Assembly: GCA_037783545.1 (NCBI GenBank)
Contig: JBBELK010000293.1
Location: forward strand, 1,302,001 to 1,366,000
DNA from: Henricia sp. BOLD:AAB3569
Lineage: Eukaryota > Echinodermata > Asteroidea > Spinulosida > Echinasteridae
Direction of reading: 5' to 3'
DNA: 64,000 nucleotides
Of this stretch, positions 12,249-23,000 are shown piece after piece. Under the pieces are notes generated by a model that was not told the DNA's origin, ran no database searches, and was given only the letters and a program-made list of their open reading frames with translations. Position numbers and translations under genes: made by a program. Every line of letters begins with the position of its first letter. Within the stretch, counting starts at the first letter, position 1.

Positions 12249-12875
12249 AGGGCGGGTTCACATGTACTGCACTATTTTCGTCCGTCAGACGTACGTTACA
12301 TCTGTTGTGCATCCGTCCGTCTCGTAGCCAGACGTCAAAACGGATGAGTTAAATTTGTTCCAGATTCTGTCCGTTTACATACGTCTTCACCAACGGTTAA
12401 GGTTTACACTATAGACGCATCCATAAAACACATGGGAAGCACGCATCGCGCCATTTTCATCCGTTCCTTCGGCGAGCAAAGCTAGCTCAGCGATCCAGCC
12501 GCCTGAGTTCAGCCACACATTCGAAAAAAAAGAATACATCCACCACATGATTTTTCAAACGAACCGCTTTAGAAAATGATCCTGTGGTGGATGTATTTTG
12601 ATCACGCTGTTTTATTACGTTCAACGGACGTGACGGATGAAAAATCGACGGACGTACCGGTAGACCTTGGATCAACTCTTCCGTCATTCTGATATGAAAC
12701 GTTCAGATACATTGATTTTTCTACTTGATATACGTAAACGAAGCTGATCTTTGAGACAGTTCACATATTGAAAACGCATCAACGGACCAAAAACCGACGG
12801 ACCGAAGACGACGTACGTCAATTTTACGTACATGTACGTCTGATGGACAAAAATAGTGCAGTGTGAACCCGCCCT
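12249..12875. mobile_element. TIR element with ACGGACG words
   Basis: Left end AGGGCGGGTTCACATGTACT and right end AGTGCAGTGTGAACCCGCCC are inverted copies, extended by TGCACTATTTT and TCCGTCAGACGTACGT. The interior repeats CATCCGT / ACGGATG / ACGGACG in both orientations. No protein is encoded. Confidence 0.8.
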
Positions 12876-13800
12876 GATACTTGGTCCTGCCTTATTTTCT
12901 GGGAAAATTGAAGTATTAGTCAAAGATGGGTGGCGTGTTGTACAGTAATCACTGAAGTATTGAGTGTATGAGACTTGGAGTTACACAGTGATCATGAATT
13001 TGTCATAGAGTGCAGCTGTGTACTGGCAGCTGAGCAACCTAGTTTTCCTGTGACCTCTGCTAAGGGTGGACCTTCATGTAATGTGTTGTTTAAAAATAGG
13101 CAGTCTCAGTCTCAGTCTAGTGCACATGCAAAGTGCATTTTTTTCATACATACAGTATGCAAGAACAGCTAGTATTGACAAAATGATTACCCACGCATTC
13201 AAATTATTAACTTAATGCAGGTATAGGCCTGTGTGCACATATGTATGTCATTTACTGTACACACCCACCTACTCAAAATAGTGACGTCACTGAAAAATTT
13301 GAAAGGCATGAATCACCACTTTAATATATAATGATATTTGTTCAGCTGGACAAATTTAACTGCTAAATTGTATTCAATAAAAATATGTTGAAAATTATAC
13401 TTCATTCCGTAACCAACCATGAAATGCATGGAAATCTTTCATTGTACCTGATGCAAAATTAGAAGACCTTATTAGCAGTTTTGTTTTGGTTTTGACCCGT
13501 TAGCTCGATCATGTATTGAGAAATAGATTGGAATAAAAATAGAAACTTCATGCCATCTAGGCAACGTTTCATGAATTTCACTTTTTGTTCCATAACCTCG
13601 TTGAAATATACATGAGGAAGGAAATTAAGCAATAACATTTCCCGTATTTTATTTCAATTTTAATACTTTCAAGATTAGCTCGGACTTTACTTTTGAATAT
13701 TGTATAACAACAAAGAAACGTAAAGATATTTGGTGTCCTAGGTAACATTTGTTTTGGGATCAAGATTTTGCATTAATAAATTGTCTTAGGATTTACATGT
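12876..13800. other. no gene recognised
   Basis: Unremarkable AT-rich sequence. One perfect TGACGTCA site lies at 13,282-13,289. No splice-bounded coding segment was found on either strand. Confidence 0.5.
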
Positions 13801-14077
13801 AAAGGCCTGTCCGCATTATACTTTTTTGGGAAAACTTACTGACACGATGGGTCCAGTGCGGACACAGCGAGTCGGTGAAAGCACTCTGGAAGCGTACGTC
13901 TGGGCCGTAAAGGTCTTACTGCAAAGGGACTCTGCGCATGCTCTCCCATGGTCTCGGTAAAATTTTCCCGTGTCAAAAAGTCCAAATGCGGACGGCAGTA
14001 AAATTTAACCATTTTTAATTTTACCATCGTCTCGGTAAAACCTCCCAAAAAACAAGTCCAATGCGGACACAGCTTTT
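13801..14077. mobile_element. GTCCGCATTGGAC-word TIR element, copy 2
   Basis: Opens AAAGGCCTGTCCGCATTATA and closes TCCAATGCGGACACAGCTTT. It is the shortest copy and lacks the left internal part present in the copies at 5,401 and 33,291. It retains GTCTCGGTAAAATTTTCCCG and ACCATCGTCTCGGTAAAACC. Confidence 0.8.
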
Positions 14078-15402
14078 AAAATTAAAGTTGTGTTTGGGTG
14101 AAAGGATTAAAAAAAACTTAATTCACACAAAGCGAACGAATTTAGAAGGCTTATGTGTCTAGATCTGTAACGAAAAATTTAAAAAACTTAAATTTCCGAC
14201 GTCGGGAATTTGAGATACGTAGAAGCCTTTTTCTTGAAACGGGCTTCACATGTTGTACATGTGTGCGTACGCTCATATGTACATAGTATGTGTGCAATGT
14301 ACACATGTACGCGCACGTGACATTTACGTCATAACCATGTTAAATAAAAGACGGGCCTGTCATTTATTATTTCTTGTTTTTAATCAACTGGCATTAATCC
14401 TTGATGGAATTTTACATTCTTGGTACCAAATGAAAGCTGATAACTTTCTTTATTCTAGAAAAATAGCAAATTTGGTTTAAAATTTTTTGTTGACCTAAAA
14501 TAGACAGTGCAACTTTAAAATGCACAGCTGACCTGGTGCACTGCTATATGCACAGTCTTGGAGATACATTTAGTAGGAAGCAGCCTCTGAAAAGCCCAGG
14601 GTATCTGCTAAAGTCTTTGGACCGGCCTCCTCTTCCTAAACACCCTGTTTGCACCCCCTCCCCCCTCTCCTCCAGCTTCTGAGAAAAATGTTGGCATGCA
14701 TTTACATGTACTGCATTACATGTAGTTGGCGTTATGCCAAATTGCAATTATTCACTCCTTCCAGAATGACTGTGCATGGGTGGAGTACATAGTCCTAGTT
14801 AAAACGAGTACATGGTATGTCAAGAACTGATCACCTGAGCTCCATTGTTGATTTGTGTACCTGCAGTTACCTGGCAATTGTTACTGTGTTGATGTTTTGC
14901 CTCATGAATTATTCAATAAAGAATATATGCATTATTCATCAAGGACCTTGCTGCTGATTGCTCACCCACACTGCTGCAGGGACACACCCCCTTATGAATA
15001 ATTCATTCCACCGTTGCCATTGGATGTTCCATTTATGTATCCTGGGCAGGGGAAGGTTCTAGAGATGTCATTGAACTAGCTGTGTAAAGGCCTTAGCTGG
15101 GCCCTTTGCCAGGTCAGCTGATTTGGGGATGCTTAGGGGAGAGGATAGGGGATATTATTACAGGGCAGAAAAATGTAAACATCAGTTATGGAAGGATTGT
15201 TCTCAAAATTACACAGTATATTAGTTTTGTGGTTTTGAATTTGACCTTTGATGAGTTTGTCAAATGTTGCATGCTGTTCTTTGAATAAAATTGCTTTCTT
15301 GGAATAAATGAGTTCTGTAATTAAAGATATTATTCATGTGTTTACATGCTACTAAAAATTTGCTGAGAATCGCTGATATTAATAGATAAATAGATAGAAT
15401 AG
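14078..15402. other. no gene recognised
   Basis: AT-rich sequence with several TACATGTA-type words. I found no repeat with clear ends, no splice-bounded coding segment and no RNA gene. Confidence 0.5.
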
Positions 15403-15784
15403 GTAAAGGGGTATTTTGGCAACACAGACCATATTTTTCAGAAAATACCTTTTTTGTCTGGTCTCAAGAGATAACTTAGGCCCAAAAAGGGTTACAATTA
15501 AATAGTGTGACAACATGCCTTTCTAAAAATCCTGTGTACAAATTTCCAATAAATTATACGCTCGTAACCGGGACGGCCTAAAATGTAACAAGTGTCAGTT
15601 GTGGTTACGAGCGTATATTGGAAATTTGTACACAGGTTTTTTAGTAAGGCATGTTGTCACACTATTTGTAACCCTTTTTGAGCCTAAGTTACCTCTTCAG
15701 ATTAACTTAAACTTATTTCTTTTATTTTGAGACCAGACAAAGGTATTTTCTGGAAAATATGGTCTGTGTAATTGCCAAAATGCA
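15403..15784. mobile_element. GCATTTTGGCAACACAGACC-family palindromic element, copy 1
   Basis: Nearly the whole element is an inverted repeat: GTATTTTGGCAACACAGACC at the left, ATGGTCTGTGTAATTGCCAA at the right, and TACGCTCGTAACCGGGACGG near the centre. The arms share GGGTTACAA, TGTGACAACATGCCTT and TGTACAAATTTCCAATA. Non-autonomous. Confidence 0.85.
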
Positions 15785-16432
15785 AGGAAAATATATATTT
15801 ATTGATCCTTTACATCTGTGTAATAAAACAGATTACGAAACATTGTCATCTTGCAACAATTGTCCATGCAGCATTCACAAACGAGTAGAGGCCATTCTTT
15901 CTCTTATCCCAAGTTTGGTTACAGCGTTCAGAAAGAATATTACAATTAGTAGGTGATCCTTAGCAATTTTTGGAAGGATTCTACCTTGCATATGAAGCTC
16001 TATATACACCCCATGAAAATTAAATATTGTTTGCTGTAGTTTGTTACTAAATTAAGGTAGAGTTTGCATGGTATCAAGCAGGTCAGTTCCAAAGTCCTAA
16101 AGTTTACCCATTTTACGACTGATTAAATTTTATATATTTGATGACTTTTAAATAGATTTCTGGGTCCGGTATATGTGGCATGATTGTAAGCAAGCATCAT
16201 GTCTAAAAATAAACTGTATGTGCCAGCAGTATTTTATTTAATTTAAAATATAAAGTTATATCTGGATGATGTTGGAAAAGCCAATAAGGAAATTATTTAT
16301 ATTAATCATTTGGTTGAATAGTGTTGGCTCCTGGCTTTGTTTTGTGTGTGTGTGCAGAGGCCAGGGTGAGAGAATACATTTTTTTAAATGCAAAAGAACC
16401 TCGCAAAATACTAGATTATAAAAGTAGAAGTG

Positions 16433-16797
16433 GGTCTTTCCACAGTAAAGGGGGCATTTTGGCAACACAGACAATATTTCGAGGAAATACCTTTGTCTCG
16501 TCTCAAAATAAAATAAATAAGTTTAAGTTGTTCTGAAGAGATAACTTGGGCCCCAAAAAGGGTTACAAATAGTGGGATAACGTGCCTTTCTAAAAACCCT
16601 GTGTACAAATTTCCAATATATGCTACATAGGGATTTTAGAAAGGCATGTTGTCACACTATTTGTAACCCTTTTTGGGCCTAAGTTATCTCTTCAGAACAA
16701 CTGAAACTTATTTCTTTTATTTTGAGGCCAAACAAAGGTATATTCTAGAAAATATGGTCTTTGTTGCCAAAATGCCCCCTTTACCGTGGAAAGACCC
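16433..16797. mobile_element. GCATTTTGGCAACACAGACC-family palindromic element, copy 2
   Basis: This copy shows the full terminal sequence: GGTCTTTCCACAGTAAAGGG at the left and CCCTTTACCGTGGAAAGACC at the right. It has lost the central CGTAACCGGGACGG part. It lies about 650 bp from copy 1, in the region upstream of CREBRF. Confidence 0.85.
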
Positions 16798-17149
16798 AAA
16801 TCTAAATGAACATGTTATTGGTTTTCCAAAGTTTACAAAAAAACGTGGAAAGTTACAGGGTTAAAAAAGATAATTTTGAAGCTTTAATTATCACCCAGCC
16901 ACAGTTTTAAAAAATTGCACTTTGTGCTCTATAACATGTCTTTGGTGGATGTTTTTGACACATTTGAATGCTAATGATACCAAAAAATCCATATCATATT
17001 CAAATATCCTTTTCAAGGTCAATTCTTCCTAGAGCACAGACAGCATACTTTGAACTCTTTCATTATGGATAAATTTCTTTCAAGGTCTGTGACGTAATTA
17101 AATGAAGGCCAGGTTTGTTATGTTGCTAGCCAGCCACTGTCACTAATGT

Positions 17150-17190
17150 CAGCAGCTTCCTTGCCGGAAGTAGACGTTTATCAAGCCGCT
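17150..17190 (+). promoter_or_regulatory. candidate CREBRF promoter / first noncoding exon
   Basis: A CCGGAAGT (ETS-type) motif at 17,164-17,171 sits in a locally CpG-containing patch. A good donor-like AAGCCGCT|GTGAGC follows at 17,191. It is 2 kb upstream of the first coding exon of CREBRF. This is inference from motif and position only; no start site can be read directly. Confidence 0.3.
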
Positions 17191-17238
17191 GTGAGCAGTG
17201 TGGTCCGGTGTTAGTTAAAAACTATAACATTTTGTGAA

Positions 17239-17312
17239 ATAATAAATAAATTAATTAATTAATTAAAATAAAATAAAATAAAATAAAATAAAATAAAATA
17301 AATAAATAAATT
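17239..17312. repeat. AAATA / TTAA microsatellite
   Basis: Runs of AATAAATAAATTAATTAATT followed by repeated AAAATA units and AAAT units. Simple-sequence DNA just downstream of the candidate promoter. Confidence 0.95.
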
Positions 17313-17585
17313 TGCAAGATCAAACTCTTTACAGATTCCTGTGATAAGGGCATAACATATCCAAAGACAAATGTTGGTAAACTAAAACTAGCCTGCAAAA
17401 ATATCAGCTGCATATAGATGCATCATAATGCTTCAGAAAACCTTCAATATCCATACCGGTACATGGTTTTTGTGTTAAGTAAATTGCTATTTTATCAACT
17501 CACGAAGTAAAATTTGTTATCATTGCAAATGATATGTACCTTGTTTGTTTGTTTTTGTTTATTTGTTTATTTTCTTTGTTTGCAG

Positions 17586-17807
17586 AATCCTGAGCAGCAG
17601 GCAATCTTAAAGTCAAGGTACCTATTAAAGGCGACTGCTGTTAACATGGAATGGTGCGGCATGGTACCCGTCCATGTCTGCTGTCATCAGTACCCATATC
17701 TGCCAAGATTCACTCAAGTTGAAGAGTAACCGGGTACTGCACCGGTACATCTACTCTCATTAGTTGAGGTCTGGTGAGGCTGGTGTACTGTTGTGGCTGA
17801 GACGCAG
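17586..17807 (+). other. candidate 5' noncoding exon of CREBRF
   Basis: A strong pyrimidine-rich acceptor (TTTATTTTCTTTGTTTGCAG) ends at 17,585. Two donors are possible: TCAAG|GTACCT at 17,617 and GACGCAG|GTGCGT at 17,807. The frame across it ends in stop before either junction could reach the CREBRF start, so I read it as 5' UTR. It precedes the coding exon acceptor at 19,152 in the right orientation. Confidence 0.4.
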
Positions 17808-18296
17808 GTGCGTAGTTTGCCACTAAATTCAGTCCTCTTTCTCAAATTTAGAATAATTAGCTCTTTGTTTTAATACTCTGGTCAGTGTTTTGTTCCATTG
17901 AAAAAGACAAGACTGCCTTATTTTACAAATTGTATGCACTGTTTCAAGTTCTTAGCCATTTATCATTAGTATGCAGACAATATTTCAAACAAACGCAATA
18001 TCATGTCCTTTTTTAAATTAACCACTTCACGCCGGAAGACGTGTAAACATGTTTTGGCAATGTATAGTCACAGGGACGGTTGACGTGTTAAAACGTCGGC
18101 TTTGCCGCTGTCTTCCACGGTTGACGTATAAACACATCCATTGTCAAACTTGAACTTGACTGCTGTTGACAGCCTGTCAGTGTAGCAAATCTCGCTCATG
18201 CAGTGGCGGCCACCCCGGAGTGTTGCAAAGTATGATCTTTTCGTGGGAAGATTCACACAATAAAATGACTCGAGAGAGTCAGTATTTGTGGTGCTT

Positions 18297-18842
18297 GACC
18301 TGGGGCGGATTGCAATATGCGGTCTCAGACCGGTCTACATGTATAGGCTTAGCCGGCTAACGCGGCGTCTACTAAGACCGGTCTATAATTATAGCCCGCT
18401 TGCAATATCGTTGTCTTAAAGTTAGACCAGTCTTAAAATTTAAGCCCGCAGGCTATAATTTTTGGACACCGCACTACATCTCGTAATCTTGCATGAAACA
18501 AGACCAACAAAACGCACATTGTGCCCATTACAGCCTTTTTAGTACTATTTGATTAAACTTTCGCGGTAAGTTTCTCTGCAAAAACTGCACCACACACGCA
18601 TCATCAAGTGACTTCGTGATGACGTTTGTTTGGCTTGAAATCACGCAAGGATAGCCGTCTGCGTCACTTTCCGTTAAGATGTGTGTGTTTTTGGCCGGCG
18701 CGGCTGTACTTCAGTTAGACTGGTTTATTGCAATGGGGTAAACCATCGACTAAGCCAAGACTGGCTAAACTGTATAGACGGTCAGAAAAACAGGTCTAAG
18801 ACCAGTGGCTAAGTCGATTTTATTGCAATCCGCCCCTGGTCT
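18297..18842. mobile_element. TIR element (CTGGGGCGGATTGCAATA ends)
   Basis: Terminal inverted repeats GACCTGGGGCGGATTGCAAT and ATTGCAATCCGCCCCTGGTC match at 20 of 21 positions. Sub-terminal words GACCGGTCT / AGACCGGTC and TAAGACC.GT recur in both orientations. 546 bp, no transposase. It lies between the candidate 5' exon and the first coding exon of CREBRF. Confidence 0.8.
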
Positions 18843-19152
18843 TAACTTTTGGCCAATCGCATTTGCCTTTTTAAAAAAAAAAATTTTGCCAAAAATAATC
18901 CCGGTGTCAACTGGTTTATAAATGTCTTTTTGCCTCATGCTTGTTAACAGTTCAGCCGGCACTCAACTGTTTTTAGCTGTTTGTACAATTTGCTGTATTC
19001 ATCAAGAGTTGTTTTATCCCAAAAAGTGAACTGTTCAACTGAGCTAAGGGAGTACTGATTTTAGAATATGCCTTGAGCATCAGTAACAAAAATTAATGGT
19101 TTCTGAGGAAAGATTGTAATAACTATTTCAAAGTCTTTTCTGTATATTGCAG

Positions 19153-20007
19153 TCTGTTTCCAGTATGGCTTGGGCATTGGGCACTTTTCCCGACCGTGCA
19201 CTCTACTCGCCAGACTTGTCCAGTTACCCCACAAGTCCTCAGTCAAGTTTCATGTATGAGCACGACGACGGACTGGAGAGAGGTCATAAAATCTGCGAGA
19301 ATATTTTTGAATCTCCCAAACTTGCGCCAGCCGAGGACAACGACCTTGGCGGAGAGCTAGATTTCAGTTTCTGGAACGAGACAACATCGATGCTCGCGAC
19401 GTCTTTTGGAGACGGTGTCAAGCCTTCGCTTTGGGACTTCTCTGGATTTGATGACATCTCCAGCCCTCTGCAACACCCGGAGGATGATTTGAGTTACTGT
19501 CCGACCCTGGCCGAGCTGAATGCCGATGATTTTCAAGAGGGTGCGAGGACGGTTCCAAAGACCCAGCCATGGATGCATCTTGGCAGTAACGGTGTAACTA
19601 GCAGTAACCCCATAAAGACACAAAGCAGCGTGGCTGGTCCATCTGCTGCTGATGTCGCAACAAGGCAAAATTCCGCTTCTGTCATCCAGGACCCTACCAC
19701 CTCGCTCGACAGCCCGTCCGTAAGATCACATTCAGCCCATCTCTCAACTAAACTTGGAGCTCATCCCAGCAAAGAGAAGAGAGTGAAATCGGTTGAGAGA
19801 CTGACTTTTAAGACCCAGCCACAGTTTCACCAGCATCGTCACCATTCAGGCAAGCTCAGTAAGAAGTCGAGGGACCACCTGGAAATCGGACCAGGCGTTT
19901 TTGAAGTGAAGATGGTGAGGCAGGACGTGGGAAGCATAAAGCAGAAATGGAAGGTGGTGAATGGAAGAAGCAACACTTTACATGAGGAAAAGGCAGTCTT
20001 TATCAAG
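19153..20007 (+). CDS. CREBRF: CREBRF exon with start codon
   Basis: Acceptor TCTGTATATTGCAG ends at 19,152. Twelve untranslated bases precede ATG at 19,165, and donor ATCAAG|GTACAC leaves phase 0. It encodes residues 1-281: Ser/Asp-rich, with the FMYE.D, SSP and PTLAELN motifs, then a basic Lys/Arg/His-rich tail (KKSRDH, KQKWK). GC content is clearly above the flanking DNA. A GTCCGCATTGGAC-family element begins 22 bp past the donor. Confidence 0.92.
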
Positions 20008-23000
20008 GTACACAGAATTCAGTATCATAAGCCGTGTCCGCATTGGACTTGTTTTTAGGGAGGTTTTACCGAGACGATGGTAAAATTAAAAATGGCTAAA
20101 TTTTACTGCTGTCCGCATTTGGACTTTTTGACACAGTAAAATTTTACCGAGACCGTGGGAGAGCATGTGCAGTGTCCCTTCGCAGTTTGATCTTCACGGC
20201 CCGGACGTATGCTTTCAGTGCGCTTTTACCGACTCGCTGTGTCCGCATTGGACTTTTCGTCTCAGGAAAAGCTACCTGGGAACTTTTCCTGGGCAGCAGT
20301 TGGCCAGGAAAAGTAACCGCTGGACTCGGGAAAAGTTCCTGAGAGGAAAACGTCCTGGGCTGTCCGCATTGGACTTAATATGGGAAAAGTACCCATCGTC
20401 TCGGTAGGTTTTGACCAAAAACGTCCAATGCGGACAGGGCTATGCATTATTATATAAAATTAAACTTTTGCAGATAACATGTGTTTCTAGCCTCAATCCA
20501 ATTAAAACACACGCGTGTAATGCATCGAGAGAATGCATTGTGCGTGTGTGCAACGAACGCGTAATAGTATATTATCAAAAAATACTGTATACATGTAGCA
20601 GTAACAAAAGCACATGCAGAACAAGTTTTAGAAATGAGCTGTTACAAAACAAAGAAGGTATTAATTTTATATAACAATAATAATATTGGATGTCTTTTTG
20701 GATGATATGAGAATATACTGCACTCGTCATGAAAATACTAAACTTGCCTTCGGTCTTTTATGGCTCCCGTTTGGTATCAGACAGCGCTACGACACGAAAA
20801 GTGAAAAAGTCGGATTACTATCCTCAATGATCTGGAATGTCCTATCATTGTCCTATCATTGTCTGAACGTAGTCGTATATGTTTGTAACGGAGTCCTACG
20901 GATCGGGAATGGTCCGGAGAGGTCGGCTAAGCACTCCCGACAGTTAGGTGTGTCCCGTAACATTCGGGAAACTCTGCCAATTTTGTCTAGTCGAATTACA
21001 ATCGTGACTATTTTGTGACTGATTCTGCTGTATCGGATCAAAATCGTAACAATGTCCTGTGTTGTCTAGACGGTGTTTGGATGGTGTCCTGTGGATCGGG
21101 ACGCTGTCGTGATGAACGGGCATGTCTCGAGAAATTGTTTATTGACGTTTCTTGCCGATTGAGTCCAGATTGCGTCCAGAGTGTCGGTTCACTGTCGGGT
21201 CACTGTCTGATCTCTGTCAAATCGCATTCGGGAGAATCGGGATGCTGTCGGGACAGATTCGGTCGTTTTTACCCTGCGAAAGATAAAAATCGGATCAGAA
21301 TCGGATTGAGAACTGGAGAATCGGGATGAATTCGGCTGGGAACGGCTGAATTGGGACGTTTCCTGAACAATATCTGATTGTTGTCGTGATTAAATAAATG
21401 TTTTTACAAATTTTAATAAAATGTTTGAATTTCCCGTCACGAATCACAGGATCTTGATCAGACTTTTGACAAATTTTAATCGGGAATGGTCCTATCAAGG
21501 ACGGCAGTAAAAATCCTGAATGTGTGACCGCCGCATAACAGGATCGCTTCATACAAATGTCAGAGACAAGATCTCCGGTGAACTGACACAAGCCTAAATA
21601 GACAAAATAATTGTCTTTTCTGACAATTCTTGTTTTGAATAGTGATAATTTGTTGTGGATTTAAAGAACACACGCAATGCATTTCAAAATTATTAATAGT
21701 GCTCCGCACTAATGACGTCACGACTGCTGCACAGGTGCGGCCAAAACGCGGAACTCAGTCAAACTTTCCATCTTTTACCGTTGCAAGGCATGGCAAAAAT
21801 TGACATGGCGGACGATGACAGCAATTTCCATCTTCAGAATAACGACGTATATTTGACACACTATGTGAACTACGAGCAGTTATCGAGGTTTAAGCTGAGA
21901 TACAGTGACTTACTTAAATTCGCACAAAAAAATTTTCCTCCTGTTTCAAGACCATTTTTTTCAATATTCGGCTTGCGTGTGCTTGCCGCAAAATAATTGA
22001 ACATGTAGTTGATGCACGTCAATGATACAGGTCAACTACACGTCATGATACAGGAAACACGCACTGCAGTAAGCATGCATTTCACTCAAGTCATCGTGTC
22101 CAAAAAAGTCTTCAAATCGGACGAAAAAAATTGCAACATTTTTGAAAGAATGTAAGTAAATTACTGTACTCAACTGAAAACTCGATATCTGCTTGTAGCT
22201 GAGATTGTGTGTGAAGTATATTCGTGGCCATTTAGAGCGTGCACAGTGTTGCTGTTGTTAGGCATTTTGTGGGCTAGAAATTAACGAAAAGACGCAGCCG
22301 ACCGAGACCGTCCAAATATTTGGTTGGTGTGCCACGGCGCGGCGGGTCCGGGGTGTACGGTCAAACCCAGCGATCGCGATGTGATCGCATTTTTTTGTCA
22401 AGCTTGATCGGCTTCAAAAAGTGACACAAAGCAAAAAATCCCTGCATATGAGGCTTGTCGGAACATTATTAGTCCCACAACAGCAATGTTCAGTAGAATT
22501 CATGCTATATTTGCTTTAAAAAACCAACTACAAAACCGAAAAACAAATGGTACTCCCGCATATTCAAACACGCACGTTCTAGCACATCTGGCCGATTTGG
22601 TTGTCTGAGTTGCGTGACGTCACCATCATTGCAAGTTTTATTTTTAGCATTAGTGCGGAGCGCTATTCTTCATTTTTCAAGATGTTAGCTGCACTTCTTC
22701 TTTTTTTGAGTGATTTTTGTTTTTTTATCAAAATAATTTGATAAATATCTTATAAATGCACTTCTGAGGGCCAAAATTTGCCATTGTAAATAGCTTTATA
22801 AGGTTCTGAGTTACTCATACTACATGTATATATACAGAAAGGTACATTCCATGATAGGCCTAGAAATTTGGCTTGGGTCATATCCTGCTTTAGTCATACA
22901 TAATTTCCCGAGCTTAATCTACCAGGATTGAAAACCGCATGGATCGGATTAGCAATGTAATTGGAGTCATATGTTTAGGATATAATCAGATGCTGATTAT

